Origin: Butyrivibrio sp.
Lineage (GTDB): Bacteria; Bacillota; Clostridia; Lachnospirales; Lachnospiraceae
Reading direction: 5' to 3'
Length of the DNA stretch: 64,000 bases
Assembly: GCF_017433805.1 (NCBI RefSeq)
Contig: NZ_JAFRGN010000029.1
Coordinates: 1 to 64,000 of the forward strand
Positions 26,833-35,860 of this stretch are shown piece by piece. A program made the position numbers and the translations under genes. Each line of letters starts with the position of its first letter. The stretch's first letter is position 1. Under the pieces are notes generated by a model. The model was not told the DNA's origin. It made no database searches and was given only the letters and a program-made list of their open reading frames with translations.

Positions 26833-28503
26833 ATGGAAAAGCATTATGAGTTTATTCTGAATGACACACAGGAACTGGTTTATGAGTCTATGTGCAGACA
26901 GATAATGGATGAGGAAAATGAGAATTATGGAGCCTTTTTGGATGATAATCACATCCTGGATGCGAAATTTACCATATATCGCACGGCTTCTATGATAGCT
27001 CTTTTCTGCAACAGAGACGGTGAGCTCTATGGGGATGAAAAGCTCTATAAGAGGATAATTGCAGGTCTTAAGTTTACTGAGAAAATGCAGCTTGATAGTG
27101 GGCTTTTTGATTATGTTACCTGTAACTTCAGCTCTGCACCTGATACAGCATTTTGTATCAAAAAGCTCATGCCATTTTTCTTTTACCTGAGAGATATCAG
27201 AGGGGAAAAGAGAAATTCCGGAGAGGAAGTAATCTTCAAAATCATCGACGGAATCATAGGCAGGGCCGCTAAAGGAATAATAACAGGTGGTTTTCATACC
27301 CCTAATCACAGATGGGCGATCGCGTCAACTCTGATGGAATGCTATAAGATTTACGGCGATGAAGAAATGAAGAAATGCGCTGAAAGATATCTTGCAGAAG
27401 GCATAGATTGCAACGAAGACGGAGAATATGCAGAGAAATCTGCTGGTAATTATAACAGAGTCAATAATGATGCCATGATCACTCTGGCGGAGGCTACAGG
27501 AGATGCATCTTACGAGGAACACGTTATCAGGAACCTCAGGATGATGCTTCATTACTGGGAGCCTGACGATTCAGTATTTACGGCCAATTCTACAAGATTT
27601 GATAAAGACAGGCTCATGTATCCGACAGATTACTATACTGAGTACATGCTGATGGCTCAGAGGCATGGAATTACCGAGTTCTACGAGATGGCCAATTCAA
27701 TTATCGATATTTGCAAGAGGCGTAATCTTCATGGCCCTGACTGCCTGATTTACTTCATGTGGTACCCGGAGTGGAGAAATATTGAGCATGCTGGCTTATA
27801 CAAGAATCCGGATTATAAGGTCTTTTACCAGAATTCCGGTATTTCCAGGAGTAAAACTGGAAGATACACCTATACAGTCATGAATGGAAAGTCCAATTTC
27901 CTGTACTTTCACAATGGAACTATCAAGCTTGAGATGAAGGTTGCTGGAAGCTTCTGCGAGCATAGAGCCTTCAAGTCAGAGACCATGGAAGAAACCGAGG
28001 ATGGACTGCATCTTCATCAGACAATGCACGGCTGGTATTACCTGCCTTGGAGCGCAGACAAGATTCCTGAGACCAACGACTGGTGGCAGATGGACAATGC
28101 TTCAAGAGACAAGAAGATGGGCCCTGATATGAACATCGATGTGTGGGTAAAAGAGAGTGCTGATAAAGACGGAATAGATGTAAGAGTTAAGACAAGTGGC
28201 GTAGAAGGTGCTCCTTGGAGAATCGAGATGTCTCTGACTGGAGCAAACTTCATGGAAAATGGCCATCTTGCAACTACTCTTAAAGGTAACGAGACTATTA
28301 TCGCCAAAGATGACTATGTTGAGCTCTCTAACAGCAAGGATATGCTGATTGTAGGCCCTGCTTTTGGAACTCATAGATTCATGGAGGGTAAAGAGGACTC
28401 TGAGCTTACTAATTCGGGCTCTTCAACAGTCTATTTCACTGATTATACAGGTTTTGATCACACCATCACCATCCGAAATATGCGTAGTCAATTTTCTAAA
28501 TGA
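26833..28503 (+). CDS. Unassigned alpha/alpha-toroid protein, possible polysaccharide lyase or hydrolase
   Basis: This 556-residue protein has a helix-rich first two thirds (about 1-350) and a beta-rich C-terminal third, the shape of the toroid plus beta-sandwich polysaccharide lyases. In the toroid it has TGGFHTPNHRW (Asn158-His159-Arg160) and, 48 residues on, GNYNRVNND (Tyr207). An Asn-His pair and a Tyr about 50 residues later is the catalytic arrangement known for heparinase II/III-like and alginate lyases. No signal peptide. It is the last gene of the GH105-ROK operon, which would make its product the natural substrate of GH105. I do not recognise a CAZy family, so lyase is a hypothesis. 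Confidence 0.6.
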   Translation: MEKHYEFILNDTQELVYESMCRQIMDEENENYGAFLDDNHILDAKFTIYRTASMIALFCNRDGELYGDEKLYKRIIAGLKFTEKMQLDSGLFDYVTCNFSSAPDTAFCIKKLMPFFFYLRDIRGEKRNSGEEVIFKIIDGIIGRAAKGIITGGFHTPNHRWAIASTLMECYKIYGDEEMKKCAERYLAEGIDCNEDGEYAEKSAGNYNRVNNDAMITLAEATGDASYEEHVIRNLRMMLHYWEPDDSVFTANSTRFDKDRLMYPTDYYTEYMLMAQRHGITEFYEMANSIIDICKRRNLHGPDCLIYFMWYPEWRNIEHAGLYKNPDYKVFYQNSGISRSKTGRYTYTVMNGKSNFLYFHNGTIKLEMKVAGSFCEHRAFKSETMEETEDGLHLHQTMHGWYYLPWSADKIPETNDWWQMDNASRDKKMGPDMNIDVWVKESADKDGIDVRVKTSGVEGAPWRIEMSLTGANFMENGHLATTLKGNETIIAKDDYVELSNSKDMLIVGPAFGTHRFMEGKEDSELTNSGSSTVYFTDYTGFDHTITIRNMRSQFSK

Positions 28504-28574
28504 CAAAAAATGCAATGTTTTTTGCAAATAAGCAAAAAAATCAGCTATTTCAAGGATTGGCGGTTTGATAAAAT
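28503..28574 (+). promoter_or_regulatory. Promoter of the importer genes with two A-tract motif copies
   Basis: ACAAAAAATGCAAT (28503-28516) and GCAAAAAAATCAGC (28532-28545) lie 28 bp apart on the same face, the second abutting the -35 position (TATTTC, 28546-28551, poor). The -10 is TAAAAT (28569-28574). Two direct sites next to a poor -35 are typical of AraC-type activation. Confidence 0.5.
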
Positions 28575-28616
28575 ATGAATATCGTAAGGTATAGCGAAAG
28601 CGACAAAGGAGGAATT

Positions 28617-30704
28617 ATGAGAAGGAAAATTAACTCAAAAGCAGTATCACTGGTTTTGGCTGCAGCAACCTCATTCACAATGCTTGCAGGTTGTGGCGGA
28701 GCAGCTACTCCATCCAATACTGGTGCAGAGACTGCTGCTACAGAAGCAACTGAGCAGACAGCTGATGCAACTCAGACAGGAGATATCGCTTCCAACATGG
28801 AGGAGGTTAAAGTAGACGGATTTGCAGAGGCTCCAATGCTTGCAGATCAGGTTGCAGCTGGTACACTTCCTGCAGTAGAAGAGAGAGTACCTGATGCTAA
28901 TAATGTATTTGTAGAGACAGTAGATGCTACTGGTGCTCCACTTGAGATTGGTACATATGGCGGGGTTATCAATCTTGGACCAGCAGGCGGAAGCTGGGGA
29001 CTTTCAAGACCATCTCTTGAGTCTATCATCAGATACAACACAGATGGTTCATACTATCCAAACGTTATTAAGTCATTCGAGCACAGCGATGACTACACAG
29101 TTTGGACTTTCAATCTTAGAGAAGGCATGAAGTGGTCAGATGGTGAGCCGTTCACAGCTGACGACATTACATTCTGGTATTACATGTGCCACCTCACCAA
29201 CTACGATAGCAAGAAGAGTTGGGCTGCTCTTAAGGAAGAAGTTGATGGCGAGGATGCATGGGCAACACTTAAGAAGGTTGATGATTACACTGTAACATGG
29301 ACATTCGTTAACCCTAAGTACCCTGCAGATTTCATTGAAAATGGCGATTTCAAATGGTGCTGGGCTCCAGCTCATTACTTAAGCGATCTTATTCCTGATT
29401 CTGAGGATTATCCTTATGTAGAGAATGAGTATTGGCAGTCAACAGGACTTTCTGAGGAAGAAGTTCTTGCTAACGCTCAGAAGAAGAACATCGATGCAGC
29501 TACTGTTAAGGATCTTGGTAAGGCGGTTTCTTACAACTTCTGGAACGTAGCAGGAGTACCTACAGTTAGCGCATTCGTTCTTTCAACAGTTCCTGGAAAC
29601 AGCTCCAAGGACGATACACTTTGCATCATGGATCGTAACCCATACTTCTGGAAAGTTGATGCAGCAGGCAATCAGCTACCATATGTAGATGCACTTCACT
29701 TCAATCAGACTTCAGAGGATGGACAGGATCTTCTTATGTTCCGTTCAGGAGAGATTGATGTTATCACAGTAGCAATGAAGGATATCGCAGCTACACTTGC
29801 AGACCTTGGTGACTCTGCTTCACTTCGTGAGTGGGGATCAACAGCATGGGGTAGCTACCAGGTAACTTTCAACTATACAAATCCTGATAAGAACTATGCA
29901 GATCTTTTTGCTAATGCTGATTTCCGTCAGGCTATGTCAATCGGCGTAGACAGAGAGCAGGTATCTGAGCTTCTTACAGATGGATTCCTTGAGCCAGGAC
30001 AGTGTGCACCTGCAGAGGGCAACGTTGGATATGATCCTGACTGGGAAGCTAAGTGGACAGAGTATGATGTAGACAAGGCTAAGAGCCTCCTTGAAGGCTG
30101 CGGACTTGTAATGGGATCTGATGGATTCTACAAATTCGCTGATGGTTCAGACCTTATGCTTACATTCCTTGCATATGACGGTGGTGCTGACGAGTCTTAT
30201 CCAGTATTCGAGCAGTACTACAAGGCAATCGGTATCAACTGCGCACTCAAGAACCTCGAGGTTGCAGCATTTGATGAAGCAGTAGATAACAATGACTGGG
30301 TTGCAGTAATGGGACCTCACACAGCTGTTGGCGGTGCTTCACTTAAGGATAGAGCAGCTCCATTTGTTCCTATCGCACAGGCAGCTGAGTGGTATGGCGA
30401 ATATGGTACATACTATGCAACTAAGGGTGCTCAGGGTGTTGAGCCAACTGGAGATCTTGCTAAGCTCGTAGAGCTCTATGATAAGTGGAGACTTACATCT
30501 GACGAGACAGAGAGAGACAATTACCAGGCTGAGATTTACAAGATCCACAAGGAAAACCTCTGGTCAATTGCTTACCTTAAGGCAGAAGGTTACTTCGAGC
30601 TTATTACATCCAAGCTTCACAATTATGCAGACAATCTTGTATCTGCAGACTGTTATCAGTACTCTAACATGACACACTATGAAGTGCTCTTTAAGGCAGA
30701 GTAA
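28617..30704 (+). CDS. Extracellular solute-binding lipoprotein, family 5 (Opp/Dpp type)
   Basis: This 695-residue lipoprotein captures substrate outside the membrane for the ABC importer that follows. It has a signal peptide with lipobox LAGC (Cys26), an Ala/Thr/Glu-rich linker to about residue 60, and family-5 features such as YNTDGSYYPNVIKSFEHSDDYTVWTFNLREGMKWSDGEPFTADDI. Start choice: AAAGGAGG lies 6 bp before ATG 28617; the longer frame from 28575 includes the leader. Family-5 proteins bind peptides or oligosaccharides. The surrounding glycosidases point to oligosaccharides. At over 600 residues it is on the large side of the family, as in known sugar-binding members. A terminator follows before the permeases. 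Confidence 0.92.
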   Translation: MRRKINSKAVSLVLAAATSFTMLAGCGGAATPSNTGAETAATEATEQTADATQTGDIASNMEEVKVDGFAEAPMLADQVAAGTLPAVEERVPDANNVFVETVDATGAPLEIGTYGGVINLGPAGGSWGLSRPSLESIIRYNTDGSYYPNVIKSFEHSDDYTVWTFNLREGMKWSDGEPFTADDITFWYYMCHLTNYDSKKSWAALKEEVDGEDAWATLKKVDDYTVTWTFVNPKYPADFIENGDFKWCWAPAHYLSDLIPDSEDYPYVENEYWQSTGLSEEEVLANAQKKNIDAATVKDLGKAVSYNFWNVAGVPTVSAFVLSTVPGNSSKDDTLCIMDRNPYFWKVDAAGNQLPYVDALHFNQTSEDGQDLLMFRSGEIDVITVAMKDIAATLADLGDSASLREWGSTAWGSYQVTFNYTNPDKNYADLFANADFRQAMSIGVDREQVSELLTDGFLEPGQCAPAEGNVGYDPDWEAKWTEYDVDKAKSLLEGCGLVMGSDGFYKFADGSDLMLTFLAYDGGADESYPVFEQYYKAIGINCALKNLEVAAFDEAVDNNDWVAVMGPHTAVGGASLKDRAAPFVPIAQAAEWYGEYGTYYATKGAQGVEPTGDLAKLVELYDKWRLTSDETERDNYQAEIYKIHKENLWSIAYLKAEGYFELITSKLHNYADNLVSADCYQYSNMTHYEVLFKAE

Positions 30705-30745
30705 TTAAAATAACAAAGGTTATATAATGTATTGAATTATGATTG

Positions 30746-30782
30746 CCGGAGACGTGAGGGGGTTTCCACGTCTCCGGTTTTT
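30746..30782 (+). terminator. Terminator between binding-protein and permease genes
   Basis: CCGGAGACGTG (30746-30756) pairs perfectly with CACGTCTCCGG (30767-30777) and TTTTTATA follows. As an internal, partly read-through terminator it would make the binding protein more abundant than the membrane subunits, a common arrangement in importers. Confidence 0.88.
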
Positions 30783-30800
30783 ATAGGAAGGGATTTATCG

Positions 30801-31901
30801 ATGGAGGAAAAATTAAGCAAAAACAGCTTTGTAGAGAACTTAAAAGAGTTCTTTAGAAGAGACCTGGTTCAGTATATCTTTAAGCGTATACTGTGGTTTA
30901 TTCCTACACTGCTGCTCATCTCAATACTTGTTTTCTTCGTAATACAGCTTCCTCCGGGGGATTATGTTTCTGCGCATATTGCTGCGCTTGCAACAGAAGG
31001 AGAGCTGGTTGATGCTGATTATGCTGCATCAATGCGAGAGGACTACGGACTGGATCTGCCTGTATGGCAGCAATATATTAAATGGGTTAAGGATATAATC
31101 TGGACACCTTCTGACACAGCATATTACAGACTGTATCATTCACATCATAACTGGAAGTATTCTTTTGCCTATGGTCGTGATGTTTGGAGTGTTGTTAATG
31201 ACAGACTTGGACTAACCATAGGTGTTACAGCGATTATCATGCTGTTTCAATATCTGGTATCAATTCCTATAGCGGTTTACGCTAGTACACACCAGTATTC
31301 GGTAGGAGATTATGTCTCTGCTATTATTGGTTTCCTTGGAACTGCGATACCTAACTTCATTTTGGCTATTGTGCTGATGTATCTTTCCTATAAATGGACT
31401 GGCAATGCTAACGTAGGTCTGTTTACACAGGAGATGCTTAAAAACGGCATTCATTTATATAATTTTGGTGATTTCTTAAAGAGAATGATCATTCCTATCA
31501 TAGTTATCGGTACCAGCGGAACCTGCGGAATCATCCGTTCTGTTCGTGCACAGATGCTTGATGAGGTTGCCAAGCAGTACACACTTACAGCAAGAGCAAA
31601 GGGTGTTTCTGAAGGTAAGATCATTATGAAATACTGCTTCAGAGCAGCTATCAACCCTACAGTATCAGGACTTGGCGGAGTTCTTTCAAGTCTTTTCTCA
31701 GGATCAACTGTTACAGCTATGGTTCTGAACATGCAGATTCAGGGACCTGTACTTTATAAGGCTCTTCAGTCACAGGACATGTACCTCGCTGGTGCTATCG
31801 TTATGGTTCAGGCAGTACTGGTTGTAATTGGTGTGCTGTTCTCTGATATTGCCCTTGCATTCCTTGATCCTAGAATCCGTTACTCAGGAGGTGGCAGATA
31901 A
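30801..31901 (+). CDS. ABC importer permease, OppB/DppB type
   Basis: This 366-residue membrane protein has an N-terminal helix (YIFKRILWFIPTLLLISILVFFVIQLPPGDY), a large external loop, and five further helices with the EAA-type loop near TARAKGVSEGKIIMKYCFRAA. I start it at ATG 30801 with GGAAGGGA upstream; a TTG-initiated frame from 30732 runs through the terminator hairpin and is not credible. The stop overlaps the next start (TAATG). It pairs with the OppC-like subunit to form the channel. Confidence 0.92.
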   Translation: MEEKLSKNSFVENLKEFFRRDLVQYIFKRILWFIPTLLLISILVFFVIQLPPGDYVSAHIAALATEGELVDADYAASMREDYGLDLPVWQQYIKWVKDIIWTPSDTAYYRLYHSHHNWKYSFAYGRDVWSVVNDRLGLTIGVTAIIMLFQYLVSIPIAVYASTHQYSVGDYVSAIIGFLGTAIPNFILAIVLMYLSYKWTGNANVGLFTQEMLKNGIHLYNFGDFLKRMIIPIIVIGTSGTCGIIRSVRAQMLDEVAKQYTLTARAKGVSEGKIIMKYCFRAAINPTVSGLGGVLSSLFSGSTVTAMVLNMQIQGPVLYKALQSQDMYLAGAIVMVQAVLVVIGVLFSDIALAFLDPRIRYSGGGR

Positions 31902-33019
31902 TGGCTAAAAAGTTAAAATCAAAAGAAGATTATTATCTTGCCTCCCAGTGGACATTGATGGCAAGAAAGCTGAAAAAGCACAAGCTGGCTCAGGTTTCAT
32001 TTATCATTCTGGCAGTACTTTATATTTCAGCATTATTCGCAGATTTCCTTGCACCATACGGACTGGATGAGTTCGATGGACTTTACAGAAACTCTGCACC
32101 AACTAAGATTTACACAATTTTCGAAGATCAGCATGTGGGACCACATGTTTACAAGCTCGAGAAGAGCATTAACAAGAAGACCTTTGAAGTTACTCTTGAG
32201 CCTGATTTATCAGAGTATTACAAGATTGAGTTCTTTGTACACGGTACAGAGTACAAGGTTTTAGGTCTTTTCCCTTGTGACCTTCATCTCTTTGGTGTTG
32301 GAGAAGGTTCTAAGGGTGGCACAGGAGCCAAGATTTTCCTGTTTGGCGCAGACTCACTTGGAAGAGATATTTTCTCAAGAGTACTTTTGGGAGCGAGAAT
32401 TTCTCTGTCTATCCCATTTGCCAGCGCGATTATCAGTTTCTTCCTGGGCGTAGCGATCGGATCAATCTCAGGATATTTCGGTGGCGTTCTGGACATGATC
32501 ATTCAGAGAATCATCGAGGTTATCGGAGCTGTTCCTCAGATTCCACTTTGGATGGCACTTTCAGCAGCTATTCCAGCAGGAATCTCAACTGTTAAGATGT
32601 ATTTTTACATGACAATTATCCTGTCCTTCATCAACTGGACTGGAATGGCACGTGTAGTACGTGGTAAATTCCTGTCACTTAAGAATGAAGACTATGTAAT
32701 GGCAGCGAGAATATCAGGCGTTTCCACATGGAAGATCATTTGGAAGCACCTTGTACCAGGCTTCATGAGTTACCTTATCGTATCTCTTACACTTGGTATT
32801 CCTGGATCAATCGTTGGTGAGACATCAATGTCATATCTTGGCCTTGGTATCAAATCACCTGCAACCAGCTGGGGAGTACTTCTTCAGGAAGCAAGCTCAG
32901 TTACAGACGTAGCTGCAAACCCACACAAGCTGATTCCGATTATCTTTGTAACAATTACTGTTTTGGCATTTAACTTCCTCGGCGATGGAATGAGAGATGC
33001 TGCAGATCCTTACAAGTAA
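31901..33019 (+). CDS. ABC importer permease, OppC/DppC type
   Basis: This 372-residue membrane protein begins with a cytoplasmic Lys-rich stretch (DYYLASQWTLMARKLKKHKLAQVSFIIL), then a first helix, a long external insert (about 60-140) and five helices. The coupling loop is AARISGVSTWKIIWKHLVPG, and LGADSLGRDIFSRVLLGARIS-type residues (FGADSLGRDIFSR) are typical of OppC. It is the partner of the previous permease, with 1-bp overlap between the genes. Confidence 0.92.
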   Translation: MAKKLKSKEDYYLASQWTLMARKLKKHKLAQVSFIILAVLYISALFADFLAPYGLDEFDGLYRNSAPTKIYTIFEDQHVGPHVYKLEKSINKKTFEVTLEPDLSEYYKIEFFVHGTEYKVLGLFPCDLHLFGVGEGSKGGTGAKIFLFGADSLGRDIFSRVLLGARISLSIPFASAIISFFLGVAIGSISGYFGGVLDMIIQRIIEVIGAVPQIPLWMALSAAIPAGISTVKMYFYMTIILSFINWTGMARVVRGKFLSLKNEDYVMAARISGVSTWKIIWKHLVPGFMSYLIVSLTLGIPGSIVGETSMSYLGLGIKSPATSWGVLLQEASSVTDVAANPHKLIPIIFVTITVLAFNFLGDGMRDAADPYK

Positions 33020-33038
33020 TTATTTTTAGGAGTTTTCT

Positions 33039-34133
33039 ATGGAAAAAGACAATATTTTGGAAGTTAAGGACCTTCATATCGACATCAAGATGATGGAAGG
33101 AATACTTACTCCTGTAAGAGGCGTAAATTTTGAAATAAAGCGTGGCGAGACTCTGGGACTTGTTGGAGAGTCAGGCTGTGGAAAATCCATTACCTGTAAG
33201 TCAATTCTTGCGATCAATGAGAAGAAGTGTATTCCTCGCGGTGAGATCATGTTCAGAAACGAGGATGACACAGAGGTTGATATTCTCAAGATGGATCCTA
33301 AGGGAAAGGAGATCCGTAATGTAAGAGGTAAGCAGATCTCCATGATCTTTCAGGAGCCGATGGTAGCCTTTTCTCCAATGTACACAATTGGTAACCAGAT
33401 CACAGAGGCAACACTTCTGCATATTACCAAGGACAAGAAGAAGGCCAAAGAGATCTCTCTTGAGGTAATGAGAAAGGTTGGTATTGCCAACGTTGAGAAG
33501 AGATACAATCAGTATCCTCATGAATTCTCAGGTGGTATGCTTCAGAGAGCGCTTATCGCTATGGCTCTCGTATGTAATCCTAAGCTTCTTATTGCAGATG
33601 AGCCTACAACAGCTCTTGATGTAACAATTCAGGCTCAGATTCTTGAGCTTATGAAGGAACTCCAGAAGGAGTTCAATATGGCGATTCTTTTCATCACACA
33701 TGACCTTGGCGTTGTAGCCAAAATGTGCGACAGAGTTGCTGTTATGTACCTTGGCAGAATCGTAGAAACAGGCGATTCCAAGACAATTTATGCTAATCCT
33801 CAGCACCCATATACAAGAGGACTTATCGGTTCTGTTCACAAGATCGGTGGCAGAAAGGACGAGAGACTCTTCTCTATCGAGGGAACAGTTCCTCTTGCCA
33901 TGAACCTGCCCAAGCAGTGCGGTTTCTACGACAGATGCGATTGCAGAATCGAGGGACTTTGCGATAAGGCTGAGCCAGAACTTGTTGAGATCGAGCCAGG
34001 TCACAAGATCGCATGCTTTAACTGCAATAACCCTGCATGTCAGGCTCACAGACAGGAAGTTGAGAAGAGACTTGCGGAGGAGGCAGCAAGAGGACCAGTA
34101 GAGGAAGGAGGTAAGAAGCGTGGAAAAAGATAA
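33039..34133 (+). CDS. ABC importer ATPase, OppD/DppD type
   Basis: This 364-residue ATPase powers uptake. It has Walker A GESGCGKS, the Q-loop FQEPMVAFSPM, the signature FSGGMLQRALIAMAL and Walker B LLIADEPTTALD. The C-terminal oligopeptide-transporter region carries a cysteine cluster (CGFYDRCDC, GLCDKAEP, IACFNCNNPAC). In some OppD proteins such cysteines hold an iron-sulfur cluster. AGGAG precedes the ATG. Its last 14 bp overlap the next gene. Confidence 0.93.
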   Translation: MEKDNILEVKDLHIDIKMMEGILTPVRGVNFEIKRGETLGLVGESGCGKSITCKSILAINEKKCIPRGEIMFRNEDDTEVDILKMDPKGKEIRNVRGKQISMIFQEPMVAFSPMYTIGNQITEATLLHITKDKKKAKEISLEVMRKVGIANVEKRYNQYPHEFSGGMLQRALIAMALVCNPKLLIADEPTTALDVTIQAQILELMKELQKEFNMAILFITHDLGVVAKMCDRVAVMYLGRIVETGDSKTIYANPQHPYTRGLIGSVHKIGGRKDERLFSIEGTVPLAMNLPKQCGFYDRCDCRIEGLCDKAEPELVEIEPGHKIACFNCNNPACQAHRQEVEKRLAEEAARGPVEEGGKKRGKR

Positions 34134-35118
34134 TATTCTTGAAGTAAAGCATCTTCACAAGCGTTTTACCTCTAAAAATGTCACAGTTAAGGCTGTTACA
34201 GATGTTTCTTTTGCGGTAAAAGAGGGTGAGACCATTGGATTCGTTGGTGAGTCCGGATGTGGTAAGACAACCCTTGGAAGATGTATTGTCAGAGCTTATG
34301 ATGCTTCAGAGGGCGAGGTTTTCTATCGCACAGAAGCTGGCGAGGAAGTAGATTTCCTCAAGGTAGATAAAAAGAAGATGAAGGGTATCCGTAAGGAGAT
34401 TCAGATGATCTTCCAGGATCCATATTCATCTCTTGATCCCAGAATGACAGTTTTGGACATCATCAAGGAGCCTCTCAAGGCTAATTATCCCAAGATGCCC
34501 AAAGAAGAGATGGACAGACTGGCCAAGGAGATGGCCGAGAAGGTAGGACTTAACCCTGCGTATCTTATGAGGTATCCACACGCATTCTCTGGTGGACAGA
34601 GACAGCGTATTGGAATAGCAAGGGCACTTGTATTAAAGCCCAAGATCATTGTTTGTGATGAGGCGGTATCAGCCCTTGATGTATCAATTCAGGCCCAGGT
34701 AATCAACCTGCTCAAGGACCTTCAGAAAGAGATGAAGCTTACATATATCTTCATTTCACATGACCTCTCAGTAGTAGAGCATATTTCTGATAAGGTTGGT
34801 GTTATGTACCTTGGTAAGATGGTTGAGTATGGTGAGACAGAGCAGATCTTTACTAAGCCCAAACATCCATACACCGAGGCTCTTATGTCAGCTGTACCTG
34901 TTGCTGATCCTACTTATCAGCAGGAGAGAATTCCTCTTAAGGGAGAGATTCCTAACCCTGCTAATCCACCAAGTGGATGTTATTTCCATACAAGATGCAG
35001 ATACTGTAATGAAAAGTGTAAAGAGCTTACTCCTGAGTATAAGGAACTTGAGCCAGGACATTTCGCTTCATGTATCTATGCTGAGGAATTGAAGCTTAGA
35101 GGGTTTGAAATCAAATGA
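34120..35118 (+). CDS. ABC importer ATPase, OppF/DppF type
   Basis: This 332-residue partner ATPase starts with GTG behind a strong AAGGAGG. It has Walker A GESGCGKT, the Q-loop FQDPYSSLDPRMTV, the signature FSGGQRQRIGIARAL and Walker B IIVCDEAVSALD. The C-terminal segment GCYFHTRCRYCNEKC is the OppF cysteine motif. The first eight residues (MEKDNILE) repeat those of the OppD-like subunit, a sign of tandem duplication. Its 3' end overlaps nagB. Confidence 0.93.
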   Translation: MEKDNILEVKHLHKRFTSKNVTVKAVTDVSFAVKEGETIGFVGESGCGKTTLGRCIVRAYDASEGEVFYRTEAGEEVDFLKVDKKKMKGIRKEIQMIFQDPYSSLDPRMTVLDIIKEPLKANYPKMPKEEMDRLAKEMAEKVGLNPAYLMRYPHAFSGGQRQRIGIARALVLKPKIIVCDEAVSALDVSIQAQVINLLKDLQKEMKLTYIFISHDLSVVEHISDKVGVMYLGKMVEYGETEQIFTKPKHPYTEALMSAVPVADPTYQQERIPLKGEIPNPANPPSGCYFHTRCRYCNEKCKELTPEYKELEPGHFASCIYAEELKLRGFEIK

Positions 35119-35852
35119 TGAAAATTTACAGAGCTCATGATTATAACGATATGAGCCGCAAGGCTGCCAATATCATATCCGCTCAGATTATCATTAAGCC
35201 AAACTGTGTTCTAGGCTTGGCTACAGGTTCAACGCCGCTTGGAATATATGCTCAGCTTGTAGAGTGGTACAAAAAGGATGATCTGGATTTTTCCAAGGTT
35301 AAGACCTTCAATCTGGATGAATATGTGGGGCTTTCAGAAGATAATCCTCAGAGCTACCACTATTTCATGAATGAGAATCTCTTTTCCAAGGTGAACATTG
35401 AGAAGAACAATGTTCATGTGCCTGAGGGAACAAATGAAGACGTAGAAGGCGAGTGTCTTAGCTATGAGAGAGCCATCGATGCTCTTGGCGGCGTAGATAT
35501 GCAGCTTTTGGGACTTGGTCCAAACGGACACATCGGATTTAATGAGCCAGGCAGCTGTTTTACCAGAAAGACTCATATTGTAGACCTTTCTGAGAGCACA
35601 ATAGAAGCTAACAAGAGATTCTTCGAGGATGCATCTATGGTGCCAAGACAGGCTATTACCATGGGAATTGGCACGATTATGAAGGCCAAGAAGATCCTGA
35701 TGGTAGTAGATGGCGAGAAAAAAGCTGAAGTCCTTATGAGGGCGCTCACAGGCGAGGTAACTCCTGAGGTTCCAGCTTCTATCTTGCAGCTTCATCCAGA
35801 TTTTACGCTAGTTGCGGATGATGAAGCACTTAAATATATGAAAGATTATTAA
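35115..35852 (+). CDS. nagB: Glucosamine-6-phosphate deaminase
   Basis: NagB converts glucosamine 6-phosphate to fructose 6-phosphate and ammonia, feeding amino sugars into glycolysis. This 245-residue protein shows LATGSTPLGIY (34-44), the catalytic loop KTFNLDEYVGL near 63-73, and GLGPNGHIGFNEPG near 134-147. Its start overlaps the OppF stop by 4 bp, so it is translated with the importer. This coupling suggests that the imported glycan contains GlcNAc or glucosamine. The deacetylase NagA is not in the window. No terminator is visible before the convergent lipoprotein gene 8 bp away. Confidence 0.94.
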   Translation: MMKIYRAHDYNDMSRKAANIISAQIIIKPNCVLGLATGSTPLGIYAQLVEWYKKDDLDFSKVKTFNLDEYVGLSEDNPQSYHYFMNENLFSKVNIEKNNVHVPEGTNEDVEGECLSYERAIDALGGVDMQLLGLGPNGHIGFNEPGSCFTRKTHIVDLSESTIEANKRFFEDASMVPRQAITMGIGTIMKAKKILMVVDGEKKAEVLMRALTGEVTPEVPASILQLHPDFTLVADDEALKYMKDY

Positions 35853-35860
35853 TGATCCTA

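Noticed and set aside
32461-32700. Additional genes on the opposite strand within the importer and glycosidase genes
   Set aside because: Many long minus-strand frames exist, but all lie inside strongly supported genes, lack ribosome-binding sites and show no domain-like sequence.
33039-35118. Peptide importer rather than sugar importer
   Set aside because: Not excluded, but the glycosidase neighbours and nagB coupled to the last ATPase gene make oligosaccharide the better reading.
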